Assembly: GCA_001574975.1 (NCBI GenBank)
Contig: KQ965764.1
Coordinates: forward strand, 161,256 to 225,255
DNA from: Gonapodya prolifera JEL478
Lineage: Eukaryota; Monoblepharomycota; Monoblepharidomycetes; Monoblepharidales; Gonapodyaceae
Direction of reading: 5' to 3'
Length of the DNA: 64,000 bases
Position numbers and translations under genes: made by a program. Positions 1-11,392 of this stretch are shown here, in pieces; within the stretch, counting starts at the first letter, position 1, and each line of letters opens with the position of its first letter. The notes under the pieces were generated by a model that had not been told where the DNA came from, did not search any database, and saw nothing but the letters and a program-made list of their open reading frames with translations.

Positions 1-1359
1 TGCGGGTTGTGAAGATGGCACGAAATCGGAAAGCGGGAAAGCGTGGAGTCGCTAACGGTGTTATTAAAAGTGGTGGACAATCTTGGGGTGATGTGAAAGG
101 GAGGCAAGAAGACGCGGAGGAATTTTTGAATTTGCTCCTGGATGGAGTGCACGAGGAATGTGTTGAAGGTGGGCATAAAAATGGCATCAGTTGATATATT
201 CAAGAAGCCTCAGCATCCGTTCGAAACTGCTGTTAGTCCTCAAAGAAGACTCCAAACATTCCACTCTGAATGGTCATTTTAGCGACGGTATCTCCACAAA
301 CGGTGACTTTGATGACTTCGCGAGCAACGGTACTGGTGGCGACGGCGATGGTTCCGAAGGCTGGATGGAAGTAGGGAGAAAGAACAGGACCAGCTTCACG
401 AGGAAGGTGAGAATTAGGAAGGCAAATGATAATCTTTAATCTCCGCTGACATGGTTTGTGGGTGCACAGACTGAACACGCTGACACACCAATTACAAAGA
501 TCTTTAGTGGGCGCCTGAGAAGTGTAGTAAGAGCGCCAGGGGTAAAGGACTCCATTGTGTCCGAACCTTTTCAAGCGCTTCAATTGGATGTTACTGTGGG
601 TTGATGCGAGATATGTGCTCAGCACTGACGAATTTATGCGTACACTCTCTCCGTTTTAACCAGGCCGATCACGTTCATACGATCACTGATGCCTTGCGAT
701 CCCTGACGCACACTGAATACATCTCCGACTTTCAAAGCCCCTCTGGTGCCAAAGTTGAGGCTACAAAAAAAACGACATTCGAGGCACTTCCTCCTGTGCT
801 GATGCTTCATCTGAAACGATTTGCTTTTGATAAACAACGCGGGGATGTGGATAAGGTGGCAAAACCTGTGTCCTACCCACCGGTCCTAAGATTCGAACCC
901 CAAATGCTCTCCCCGGCATCGAGGACCATCCTCCAGAAGGCAGTCTACAGGCTCGTTGCCGTTGTATATCACCATGGTTTGTTTTCGGGAGGAGGTCATT
1001 ACACCGCTGATGTGTTGTGGCGCGACGCCAATTCCACACTTAATGGTCCGGGCTTTGCGGGCAACCCAGCATCAAGATCTCTCACAGGAGACGCTGTCCC
1101 TTCATCACCCACGGACACGAATGGAGAGAACGAGGGTACCCCTCTGGTTTTCAAACAGTCACCAACACGAGCAGGCACCGTGGGGAGGCTAAAGGCGTCG
1201 GGGTCATCAGAGGGAAAGAAGGGTGATAAAAATCTCAGCAAGTGGCTACACATTGACGACGACGCAATGGACGTAGTGTCCGAAGCTAGAGTGCTGGAAG
1301 CAGTGAAGTCGGGAAAGGAAACTGCATATCTACTGTTTTACGAGCGTGTGGACTTGTAA
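1..1359 (+). CDS. USP10: USP10/Ubp3-type ubiquitin carboxyl-terminal hydrolase, 3' part
   Basis: Cysteine protease that removes ubiquitin from proteins; the yeast counterpart Ubp3 works with Bre5. The 5' end, including the catalytic-Cys box, lies outside the window. Visible in order are GRQEDAEEFLNLLLDG (near 98-145), DGSEGWMEVGRKNRTSFTR (near 343-405), ITKIFSGRLRSVVRAPG (near 493-543), LPPVLMLHLKRFAFD (near 787-831), the catalytic-His box GGGHYTADV (His codon 997-999) and WLHIDDDAMDVV with the third catalytic residue (near 1243-1275). The protein ends in TAYLLFYERVDL, typical of the USP10 C-terminus. Introns are inferred near 170-236, 406-470 and 593-661. About 70 extra residues rich in Ser, Thr and Gly sit between the His and Asp boxes, more than in human USP10. 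Family assignment is firm; exact splice sites are inferred. Confidence 0.87.
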
Positions 1360-3736
1360 AGGGCGTAAAATGTGTATTAGCTGCTACAGAAATTTGGGTA
1401 TTGGCAGCAATATTTCTCGTCCTATAGTTTCCACTATGCGCCAGATGGTGCAAGCTGTATCAGCGTTATATTGTCCCCCTTCAAGAGGATCCGACCTATG
1501 ATGAGAAAATTCGAACCAGTTTCGCATTTAAGCGGGCGCTTGAAGAAAATGGGGCAACAAACCTAGCTCTGTTTTCGCTCCCTTTTTTGTGGAAACCTCT
1601 GCAGCGTCGTCGAGAACGATGTTCTGAGCACAATGAAGCCTTGTGGATACAGCCGCAAAGAGATGACACAACAACCACACTCACCATGAACTCATCGAAT
1701 CCTACGATTTTACCCTCGATTCGCATGTCAGTTTGGTCGTACAGCCAAATATGAACTGGTTGCCGCTTTCAATGACAAGTGTTCGTTAGATTTCGGGCAA
1801 CCTTTGGTTTGATGGAAGCTGTTCCACAGGCGGAAAAATCCTTACCGATTGCAAAAACTTGAATATCAAGTTCTGATACATTTCGACAAAGAGTGATTTC
1901 AATACCCCAATGTCCATGCAGTCGGTGCAACGGTAAGACGAGGAGAAAGTGGCATTTAACAGTGCGCGCGCCAGATCACGAAGAGAGGTGACGTGAAGAT
2001 TAGTTTGGGGCACGTAGGAACATGGGGAGTGGCAATGGGCAATGAGAATGGAGATCCGCAGCAAAGATTTCCAATGACAAAACAGAATCAGCCACGTACG
2101 ATGGGCTGTACCATAACCTTCTGTAACTTGGTCCCCATGGTTGCAATCGGTAAGTTTCAAATGAGGGACGAAGGATGGTGGCCAAACGAATGACCAAAGC
2201 ACGTGCCGGGAAATAGACTGATTTACAAACTAAAAGTGTAGATAATCTCTCTCCCCCCCTCCCCCCCCGTGTGATGGACATGTGCCACAAGCGTACATGA
2301 TGGAAATGGAAATACATGACGCGTATGATACAGATACAGCATGTAAGCGAGCAGTGGCACGGAGACAGTTGAAGAACATGAAGTGATGAAGAACGCAACT
2401 GAAAGTGGTGCACGTCGCGTTTTGAACATACACGACAAGAGTCTTCGCACAAGATTTGCGAAGCTGGAGAAGCCATTGTCCTCCTTCATTCCAAAAAATC
2501 CTGCTCCTCCTTGTCATCATTTTTTGCTGACAGGTGTGCGCCAACATTAGGAACATCACCAAACGAGAGATGCCACGTTGGCATTTCTGGTAGCTGCTTG
2601 GTCTTGCAAGTCGACTGATGCAACCATCCAATTCCCACTCTTGCTTGAAAGAAATAACACTTGGAGGAACAGCAAACCAAGATCCACAGAGTTTGTGCGA
2701 TGCCCTCGCGCTTTTGGTAGCGGCTTGACAGATCCCGTGCTGTACTGCTGCCAACAAGAGCATAGGCTTCTCCATATCTCCTCTTTCATTGCAAAAGCTT
2801 GTTCCTGCCAGCTGCGACCACTACCGACAGGTGCACAGCGATGTCAGGAACATCGGCGAACCAGAAAACGAGGGCGCCCTGTTGCTTGGGTACCACAGCC
2901 AAGTACTTAGCCAGAAACACGGCGTCCTCAAAGCGTTGCGCTGCTTGATGGAGAAATTCCGGCGCATGCGAGGAGGAAGGAGTGTCGCCTCGGAGCTGAA
3001 CGTTGCGGTTCGTCAGGTCAAGGACCACGCGCGATGCTGCCCTCTCATTCTTTTGGACTTTCTACGTTTAGAGGACTTCATTTGTCCTTCGTGTTACAAA
3101 TGGAATGGTGAGGCGAGAATCGTTCGAATTCAGCTCCTCTCACGGCTGCAGTTCATCCGTGCGCTATAGCTTAACGCTTTAGCCTTGCCATAGTGGTAAG
3201 AAAAGCGGGAAGGGGGTCTTGTCCACCATTATTATTTTCAAATCGAGATTGTCGCAACGGAGTTCATTTATCCGACGCATAAACTTTAGGAGCCCAAATA
3301 CGTTGAGCGAGAAATCTCGCCAACGACAATACATTTTGCAGATGTCCCAACGTATCCTCTGACGAGACCGTATCGCTAGTGCATGCCGCCTTCCCTTTCG
3401 CTGTAACTAATGCCCGCCAGACGGTATTAATCGTTTTATGGTTCTTGCAGAAGCTGCAAGAAGGAAAGACCCCTGGCGCACTTCTGGTGCAGCAGTGGCT
3501 CATCCATCATGCAATGGAGCGTTATGTGTCCCCCGATCAACAATATATGCTTCCATTCTTCTGAAAAACCATAATCAAGTTTTTCGTACAAATTATTACC
3601 TGGCATTTATCGACCCTTAAACACTTTTCACTCTAAAGTGTTCCGAAGTGACATAAATAGAGATCCTTGAGGAGCGATCAAGTATTCGGAGCCAACTTCG
3701 GGGTCCGTCGAGAGGAAGTTGGAACGGTCAAATTAA
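1360..3736. other. Unassigned region between two convergent genes
   Basis: The stretch lies between the 3' ends of the deubiquitinase and the retinoblastoma-like gene. No protein family is recognisable on either strand. A minus-strand frame at about 2786-3050 reads like coding sequence, with VFLAKYLAVVPKQQGALVFW and then FADVPDIAVHLS. A related segment at 2486-2620 reads FGDVPNVGAHLS. I could not assemble a start, splice sites and stop into a credible gene. The region could hold a fast-evolving gene, a decayed duplicate or only the two 3' UTRs plus spacer. A pyrimidine-rich tract lies at 2249-2269. Confidence 0.4.
2481..2900. repeat. Imperfect direct repeat, two copies of about 115 bp
   Basis: A segment at about 2481-2600 is matched by one at about 2783-2900. 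Shared landmarks in order are a TCCTCCTTCATT-like block, then GACAGGTG, then AGGAACATC. Both copies read in the same minus-strand frame as F-A/G-D-V-P-x-x-x-x-H-L-S, so the copying unit is about 300 bases and may include a coding exon. Divergence is substantial, so the duplication is old. It has no terminal inverted repeats or target-site duplication that I can see. Confidence 0.55.
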
Positions 3737-6700
3737 ATGTTGGGGAGCAAACGTTTGCTCGAGGCGATGGCGTTTTCGATGGCGTTTCCGCAAAATTCCA
3801 CAACTATTGTATCAGGTTGAAATAGTGCAAAAGTGGAAAGGGCCACATACGCACCCGTTTCGTCGCTGGAGTCATCGGTGATGATGCCCCTCGCGAGCCC
3901 GGTGACGAAAAGCTCCATTGCATCTTTTCTTTAGGTGAGGGTCCAGGTGGCGTAAAAGACTGGCACACTTTGATTTAGCAATTTCACTCTACGCTCGCCG
4001 TGAGTGCCGCCTACCCACCTGTGAAGGTCGCAAAGCGTCCCAATTTTTTGCAATCGGAACAAACGCTTCATTATAGAATTCGACAATGCCTACAGCTCTA
4101 CCGTCGAAAGGGATATGGTCTGTAGCCTTTATCAAGTTACATGTTTAAGTTCAAAAATTCCTGTTTCTCGTGACCTCTTACCTCACGAAAGCTTCCCATC
4201 TGCTTCAAGTAAGTGGTCTTCAAATCCTTGAAGGGCATGACGTACTGCACTACTTTAGAGACCGCATGGACAGCGCATAATATGATTGAGTCCAGGTGCC
4301 GATTCTCCATTAACCCCCCACCAAAGTTGACCACAACATATTCCACACATCGAACCACCTATTGAAAGCAAATGAGTCTTGCAATACTGGAACTGCATCT
4401 ACGTAGCTCACTCTAGATACAAACGACTCGGGCTCTTGAATCTTGATGTTGATTCTGTCGCAAAACGCCCTCGCTCGTTGAGCACTAAATGCTTTGAGCT
4501 TTTGCATGAACACCTGTTCGGGGGAAAGTGAGAAAGGGCTTCAGAACAAATAAATTCTGTCCCTCACGTGCAAAAATCTGTCTCGGTGTCGCACTACATC
4601 CCGCGCATCATTGAATTCTCGAACAAAAACCTCTCCATAGAGTGAAGTCAGTGGGGATAAAGAAGAAGAATGTCCTGTGAACACTGATGAGGAAATGGAA
4701 CAACCAAGTGGTCCGGCATCAGAATTCAAATAATTACCATCACTAAGTTCTTGTAATGATTGCATGGTGCCATCATTCCATATGAGATATTCCATGACAT
4801 CGTCCTGCAAACATTTGAGGCGGGCATACACAGTCGCAGGCATCTAGCTCAAGGGAAATGTAAGCTTCACCGTTCACACATGTGTTTAGGACTACACACA
4901 TAAGCATCCGTCTCAGTGATAAGGTCAAGGCTGATAACGAAGGTCAGCTTGGCGGGGTTTAGCTCTTCGAATATTGAACCAAAACTAGGAGTTTCAATCT
5001 TGGGCAAGTGATTCCACTGTGACGGTGGTAAACTCGCAAAAGCATGGCAGAAAATGGGATCACCTTCCAAACAAACCGAATGACTTCTAAAGCCAGTACA
5101 AGGAGTGCTCTGTGGAGCTCCACATCTTGTAGAACTACTTGCAATGGTATCTTGGGAACAGTTATCAGGCTACTGATGATAACACAAAACAGCTCCAGAC
5201 TTACAGAGCACCTGGAACGCGAATAGATGTACGACACGTGGTTGACAAACCTCCGATAAAGCCGTATTCCAAGTGGCCAGATGACTTTTCCGGGATCCTC
5301 TCTGCTGAGTTGGTCTAGATTCCTCTCATTGACCGGCACTTGCGTTGATTCCCATGGCACAATGACTGGTTGGAACGAAATGGGAATGTCGACGTAAGCA
5401 TTATTGCTTAATTTGTTTGTATGTGTGTCCTGCGAGTGGATTTCGGAGTCACAAGCTGCCACACATAAGGACAAGAAAAGGGACGGCTTATTGTGGACAC
5501 GCACGTTGCTCAGGAGTGTTGCAAACTTCTCTTTGAGGGCAACTGTAGTTCGTTCCGACGGGCAGGGCGGAAGTTGGTTGTAGCGTCGTTGGACGATTGG
5601 TGTTATCATCATCGGACTCTGGGAATAAATTAAATCGAAGTGTTCAGCACGTGGAAACAACTACGTCGTGTATGTGAACCAACCGTTGTACGAGTCCGGG
5701 AGAGAAGCGTAAGTGTTTTCGTGAGATCTCGCACACTTGGGGTGCACTTGGTTGTAGCTACATCACGCCGGCCCGTTCGTTTCGCGGGGACTAGGAAAAG
5801 AAATTAGCGAAACTCGGGAGACCAAGACAGGGTGGCTCACCAACGTCTCGCACGCCTGGAAGAAATATTCTTCCGTCTACGGTTTCATTCGTCATTTTGA
5901 CGTGCATGGCGTATTGATCTCGGATTTCCCGAAAGTTGGCCTCACAGAAACCTTTTACACCATCTTCCATGGAGTTCTCAAAAAGCTCCCAAGGAAAATC
6001 GTTGATAGGGGGTCCCGTCTTGCGATAATGGAACTTTCCTGAAGAAGTGAATGGAGCGAGAAAACGCTTCGCAAACTCAATCTCGAAGACAAGGTAGTCT
6101 CCCACTGCGAACCCGTACCGGCCGCAGAGGAGAGCTTCACAATGATATTTAAATACGAGCTTCTGAGCCCTTCCTGTCAGTCGCACACCCACCTTTTAGA
6201 AGTTGTGCATAACGTGTCCAATCACTATCGGGAATTTGGAACGCATCAATCTCCGGGTCAGCAAAGGGAGTACCCATGCACATGTCGCGCACTGCAATTG
6301 TCATACTTCAGTAACCAATTGATGAATAAGAGTATCGTCAGACCTTTCAATAGCGGTCGACGAAGCCAACCGCTCGCCTGGGAAACAACAAACGTTGCGC
6401 AATCTGCAATATTTTTGTTTAGTGCGAAATAGAGTCCACTGGATCCATCACGAAGCTCACAACAGAGGAGGACGTCGAAAGTAGAGGGATATGCGTCAGG
6501 TGTGGTTAGGTCACCTTCACAATTGAGTTACAGCATCACACTTTGTTATATCGGCAGCTGCAAATGATGTTTACCGACTCTTGGCCAGAAGAAAGAAAAG
6601 CCATGTATAATCCATGATTTGTCGACCGTACTCCGCGTCCGCCGCGGCGAGTTGGTCGAGATTCCCGTCCACCTCAACTGTCAGAACTTGGAAAAGTTCC

Positions 6701-7230
6701 TCGCAGGTCTGGCGGTTGCGGGAGAGTGTGAGGAATCCAGCAAATCCCTCCACAGCAGAATTGGCAGTCGCCTCGGTCACACCCATTGAAAGGAGGGCTT
6801 CCGTTATCGTTCGCGCCAGTACAAATACAACGTCGGGCATTGTTGTTGCATTTCTATGTGTGGAGCCATCTCGGGCCTCATGAAACTAAAACAAGAAGCA
6901 ACGGTAGATCTCACATCGTGACGCCTGACTCTCTCATTGCGGAAATGATTTCGAATGGCGTAAACACCCGAGAGATGGGTGCCCCAGTCTCCGAAGATGC
7001 CTGCGCTGAAGCGAGAAACGCAACGCAAGCGCACATATAAACGGGATTCTTGGCCTTCAGAGCCCGAGGTCCTCAATATAAGAAGATGGAAGCAAAGTCG
7101 AAGCAAACCGGTCACTCACTTGTGGTTCCTCGTGCCCAAGAATCTCCAGAAGGCCTATTGCCCTTCCGTTTAGTGCATCATCTATTTCCAAGTGCTCTCT
7201 GAATGCTTGCCAACACTCCTTGAGCTCCAT
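3737..7230 (-). CDS. RB: Retinoblastoma-family pocket protein
   Basis: Nuclear repressor of E2F-driven cell-cycle entry. The start MELKECWQAFREHLEIDD (ATG at 7228-7230) and the following segments resemble the RB N-terminal domain, including VDGRIFLPG (near 5855-5880), the counterpart of the FDERIFL motif of p107/p130. Pocket A is seen as HRALLVLALEVIRFVWK (near 5070-5135), FGSIFEELNP and LKCLQDDVMEYLIWND (near 4770-4820). Pocket B is seen as FMQKLKAFSAQRARAFCDRI (near 4450-4510), ENRHLDSIILCAVHAVSK (near 4255-4310) and GIVEFYNEAFVPIAK (near 4040-4090). The cyclin-box Lys and Asn that line the LxCxE groove are kept, but the usual Tyr (RB Tyr709) is His. Many short introns. The last exon (3737-3918) is tentative because its splice phase does not clearly fit; the coding region may end nearer 4021. 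Confidence 0.8.
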
Positions 7231-7525
7231 CGTTCCTCTCAGAAAGACGCTCGGTCTCAATCTCCAAATAAAAACGCACAGGCTCGGCAGACGGCGAGGC
7301 TCACGATAGCTTCCTGAAGAATCTGATGTTGAATCGGTACTGTGCCCACGAGATACTCCAAATCAATGTTGGGTTTGTTGAAGCTCTCGGTCTCCACTGA
7401 CCCTAAAACCAACCAACATCAAACCGCAACACCCGACTCCCATTCTCGTAATAACATTGTCATGACATTGTTTGCAGCATCTAACATACAAGGAAAGGCT
7501 ACAACGAAACCACACCCGTCATCCC

Positions 7526-8519
7526 TTACTTGGCATTCTTCTGCTCCATGGAAGGTAGTGCTCATGAGGTGATGTGTCCGACAGAGTTGACGAGAAAGAC
7601 TTACCGACGCCGTACCAAAGATTGGGTTCAACCTGAAAGGGAACGTAATCGTCATCAGAGATGTCTTCGAACCACCTCTCACCCGTCCTCTACTCACCCT
7701 TCCTCGATCATAGCCTCCTTTGTTGCCGCCTTTCCCTCAGGAGTACCCGCCGACGTGACCGGGACTAGAAAGCACGCCGTAAGAACATTTAAAGCACACC
7801 ATGCGAACCAGCACGAGATTCCACTCACGTCTAGGAAGCCAGAGCTGCCAGATAGTGACTGAGAGTAAGGTGATGCCGGCCATGTAAGCACCAACTTTGG
7901 TGTTGATGGCCTTGTCGTTGGCGCGCGGGCCGTACGAGCCGTAGGCGATGTAGTACGCTTGAGTGGTGGTGAGAACAGTTGTCAACGGAGCCACGATCCA
8001 GTCCGTCCTGCATCCAAAAAGGGACACATCGCCAAAGAAGGGAGAGGGTGCGTCCTGTGTGTAGCGGCACGGGGGAAAACTCTTCGCTTTCGAATCTGCT
8101 CTTGCTCTCGAAGTCCCACTGAAGTATGTCCACCATCAAACGATCCAGCATTGACTCCAAATTTTCATTCTATTCATCCAAGAACTCCATCAAATTCCAC
8201 AGCATCCTCCTCCCATCATACCGCTGGCCCATCGTTGCCAAAATAGTGTTTTACATTCTTCCACCATCTTCCACCATCACCCGCCTTCCCTTCCACGTCT
8301 TTCTCCATCCTACTCACCGGCCCTCTTCTCCTCCAGCGACATTTTCTTCCAGTCACCCCTTTGCACCTCGGCGAGCTTCTCGGCCACGGCGGCCTGCTCG
8401 CACTCGGGGAGGCGGGCCCACCGCGACTCCAGGCCAGCCAAGGCAGATGGGGAAACGGCAGTCGAGTAGGTGCGTGTGGATCGCGTGGCCACGGGGATGG
8501 CGCGGCGGAGGGCGAACAT
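7526..8519 (-). CDS. COX5: Cytochrome c oxidase subunit (fungal Cox5 / animal COX4 family)
   Basis: Nuclear-encoded single-span subunit of respiratory complex IV in the mitochondrial inner membrane. It begins MFALRRAIPVATRSTRTYS, a basic, Ser/Thr-rich presequence. Next come LESRWARLPECEQAAVAEKL and GDWKKMSLEEKRA, then after an intron (about 7955-8313) AYYIAYGSYGPR and the membrane segment VGAYMAGITLLSVTIWQLW. The tail is TPEGKAATKEAMIEEG, then LNPIFGTAS. A final exon of four codons (KNAK plus stop) is inferred at about 7526-7540 from an AG acceptor in phase, giving four introns. It lies about 300 bases upstream of the retinoblastoma-like gene on the same strand. Family is certain; the last exon is inferred. 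Confidence 0.85.
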
Positions 8520-8739
8520 CGTGCAAAATTCACGGGGGATGGGAGAGGTAAAAAAGCGACAAGGCTCAGCCTCACTTCAAAAGTGAGTCATTACCCCCTT
8601 CCCTCGTACGCCATCTTATGTTCGAAGTGGAGCTTGTTTCAATAGATAAATAAACCTTTCCTCAGTTGGGAGTCCTGTTTGGCACTGACGTCAAATTTTT
8701 CGGCACAGCGGGGATTGTGAACCCAATTATCATACAAAG

Positions 8740-9369
8740 GTGAGAGCCAGTGTCATTTTGGTGCCAGCCCGGGCTATTACAGCACCCTGTTGGTGGGTGC
8801 ATCTCAATCCACGCTGCGAGGCCTCCCACACCTGAATGTTCTTCAGCCGGTCTTCGCGTAAACTTGACGCGGTCTGTGTCCCGTCCGTCGAACAATACAA
8901 GCTCAAATGGATGTCAACCGATAGGAGCTACTCCGTAGGTGGCCAAGAATGTCATGTTTGCTGGTACCAGACAAACCGTGGTTGAGAACCAGTTCGTCAG
9001 AACCTTCTCCACAGAACCATTCTTCGTAATTTACCAGTTATAGTATTAGGACTCGTACTCAAAACCTGAGCCACAAATACAAACCCCTGCTTAAATGCCC
9101 ACAACACAGTTCGCATTTCGTCCTAGAGGACAGCAAGCTTTCCATTCTCTGGTGCCTCGCGCGTATCTCTGCAACGGGGTAAACCTTTTCACAAGAGCGA
9201 GGGAGGATCTTGCGGTTGTTTTTTGGGAGAAAGGGCGAGCGGAGTAGCTGGTAGTTAAGTGCGGTGTTGCAGAAGATCTTCCGAATATCTGATCACTACT
9301 CACCGCGCAATTGGGTGAAGAAGCGGAGCCCCGGGAACTTGTCCTGCAGAGCGCATTTCCAGATACCAT
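8740..9369 (-). CDS. Possible small spliced gene, unrecognised
   Basis: Several open minus-strand pieces lie here. One starts MVSGNALCRTSSRGSASS at 9369 and is followed by a GTGAGT donor and a basic stretch, SARPFSQKTTARSSLALVKR, that would suit a mitochondrial presequence. Further down are VEKVLTNWFSTTVCLVPAN and FELVLFDGRDTDRVKFTRRP, the latter after an in-frame stop that an intron might remove. No family is recognised and the pieces do not join convincingly. It could be one gene, the 3' part of the gene at 9666-10403 or noncoding. Confidence 0.22.
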
Positions 9370-9665
9370 GAATAAGACGGAAATCTGGTCTCTGCAACTG
9401 AAATCGCTCGATACTTTCCACCCAACAACGTGAGAAAGCGAACAGCCATTAAACTAACCGCCTCCGGCACTTTCCATTATGGCCAAAAGATGAGATGGAA
9501 AGTTAGCTATTAAAGACAGGGCTGATATATCAACCAAAAGATGTTCACTTCCAAGCTTCAAGCAGCAAGCCGAATACAGGATACGCTAGACAGCGAGACT
9601 ATGTATTTTGGGTGGCGGGAAACGTGAGAATTGGTGAGATTCAGTGTACTGACGTGGGAGTCTGA

Positions 9666-10403
9666 TCAACGAGCGGTTGAACACCTTTGCAGTCTGTTGA
9701 ACGAGTGCATGAACACCTTTGCGTCCTGGCAATCAAGAGGGTCCATCCGTCGGCAACCATGGAACAAAATAATGCTTACGTGAGTCACGCTCTCTTTGCG
9801 CCATTTCTCGCTCGTTTTCAGAGCCTGCATGTACAGGGCTCCACGTCGGCGTTCGGCGCTCATCGCGGCATTGCCTAGTCGACGAAAACGAAAAATCTTA
9901 TCTTGGCTAGGAGCCCAATCAAGAGACTCCCAAACGCCACTTGTGTGGTCGAGAAACATTTTTCCATCATATGAGCATCGAAGTCGATCTCCAGCTCTCG
10001 GAGCTGCAGAGTCCTCTACTGCACTGCCTTCATCGCGGGTCTTCCCAGTTGCCTCGGGCTTCACTTGGTTCGACTCCTACACTGCGGATGACTTGATGCA
10101 CGTTGTTCACGCGTTGCATACTCTCCATAAACGCAAGCTCTCTTCGCACACCGCCGCCCTCAAATATGATCGGGATGACATCACAGCAAAGCGCTTGTGC
10201 GAGCCCAGCAGACCAAAAGTTTGCTGAGCGCGTGCCAATGAAAGCTTGACGCTCCATTGCGTTGAGGGTCGTCACCAAGAAGCCTTTGCCCACCCCGTCT
10301 ATCTCGCTGGTGTTCCATTGGCTACCAAAGTGGAACTTCGTGGCTCCGGCGGTATTTGATGGGAGATTAATGGCGCTTTCTCGTAAATCATCGGTTCTCT
10401 AAT
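9666..10403 (-). CDS. Hypothetical protein, weakly like the THUMP protein THUMPD1/Tan1
   Basis: An open frame covers 10040-10403 and another covers 9670-10064. The first contains GKGFLVTTLNAMERQAF, then ESMQRVNNVHQVIRSVGVEP. These two blocks resemble, in the right order, the start of THUMPD1/Tan1, the adaptor for N4-acetylation of cytidine 12 in some tRNAs. The expected later THUMP signature (Lys-Thr-Arg followed by a Leu-Pro pair) was not found, so the likeness may be chance. The second frame (MFLDHTSGVWESLDWAPSQ, then KTSEKWRKESV) is not recognised and may join after an intron. No ATG is obvious in the first frame. A plus-strand frame over the same bases is also open, so strand is not fully settled. 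Confidence 0.3.
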
Positions 10404-11392
10404 GCTGAGGCTCTTCGGCCACCCCGTGTCAAAGCGGCCATCAACGCGTCGTCGGTCTTCCTCTGTCACAGTGTCCCCGAACGCTCTTGAGATACCTCAA
10501 TGAAAGAATTCAAATCAAGAGACAGCTGCTCATTTGTTGGAGCAGCGGAGAAGCTGTCGGCGATAACCACCATTCCTGTTCCCACGCGATGTCACAGGTC
10601 TGTCATCAAACGAAAGCCGACACGAGGACTCTCGGGACGCACAAAAGGGGGGCTCTGTTGGCCTTCCTTTCCAGCGAGGCCAACAAGGCTGGAAGGAAAA
10701 AAAAAAAAAAAGTACGACACAGCAGCCTGTTCTTCTTCTCGCTTCTCACGCTCGCGCTCACAACCACAACCCGCCCGTCTCCTCTGATCTGTCCCGCGTG
10801 CAGCGCACAGTGCGAGCACGCGGGGGGTGTCGGTGATCTACTGTATTGCGGTGTGTGTCCCATTCATCCCACCAGTATCTTCAAACGCCGGTCACGTCTC
10901 CCCGGCCCGCCCCACGCCACAATATGGACGGCACATTGGGCTAGCTACCTGGTTCTTGCTGTGAGCATTCTCTCCACACTGCTCACATCAGCTTCCGCCT
11001 GATGCGCCCCAAACTGGTAGGGCAAGTGGTGGTGGGAGTGAGCGGGCGGTTTGTCGTGTTGTGGGCACGGCAGGTGTGCGTTTATAGATACTCTCATTGC
11101 GTCAGCAAAGGTGGACACAGAACCACCAAAGAACCTGTGCGAAGCTTTGGCATGAGATTTGTGGTATGAGTGCAATGTGTTGGGCACACTTCCAGAATAA
11201 AAGCATCCAATGCATGAACGGTTTTGGGGGATGTGAGAGCCAGTGCGGTGACAAGTTGACTGACTGCTTGAGTTTCGAGAGAAGCTTGGTGTGCGTATTG
11301 CAAAGGCAGCATTTCCCCAACAACGACCAACTTTATAGCGACAGGACAATTGTCAGCGTCACAGAATCCGGCGCTCCACTTAATTCTATTTT
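10404..11392. other. Region without a recognisable gene
   Basis: The stretch contains a run of 15 A at about 10689-10703. A minus-strand frame of about 100 codons at 11094-11396 includes VAIKLVVVGEMLPLQYAHQA but resembles no family I know. Base composition changes from pyrimidine-rich to mixed. It probably holds the 3' flank of NAA10 and the upstream flank of the 9666-10403 candidate. Confidence 0.3.

Noticed and set aside
9796-10227. Plus-strand open frame of about 140 codons
   Set aside because: It reads as Arg/Ser-rich low-complexity sequence and overlaps a minus-strand frame that looks more protein-like. It is not supported as a gene, though strand is not fully settled.
10689-10703. Run of 15 A, considered as a retrotransposed tail
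   Set aside because: No LINE or SINE body, target-site duplication or reverse-transcriptase frame is next to it.
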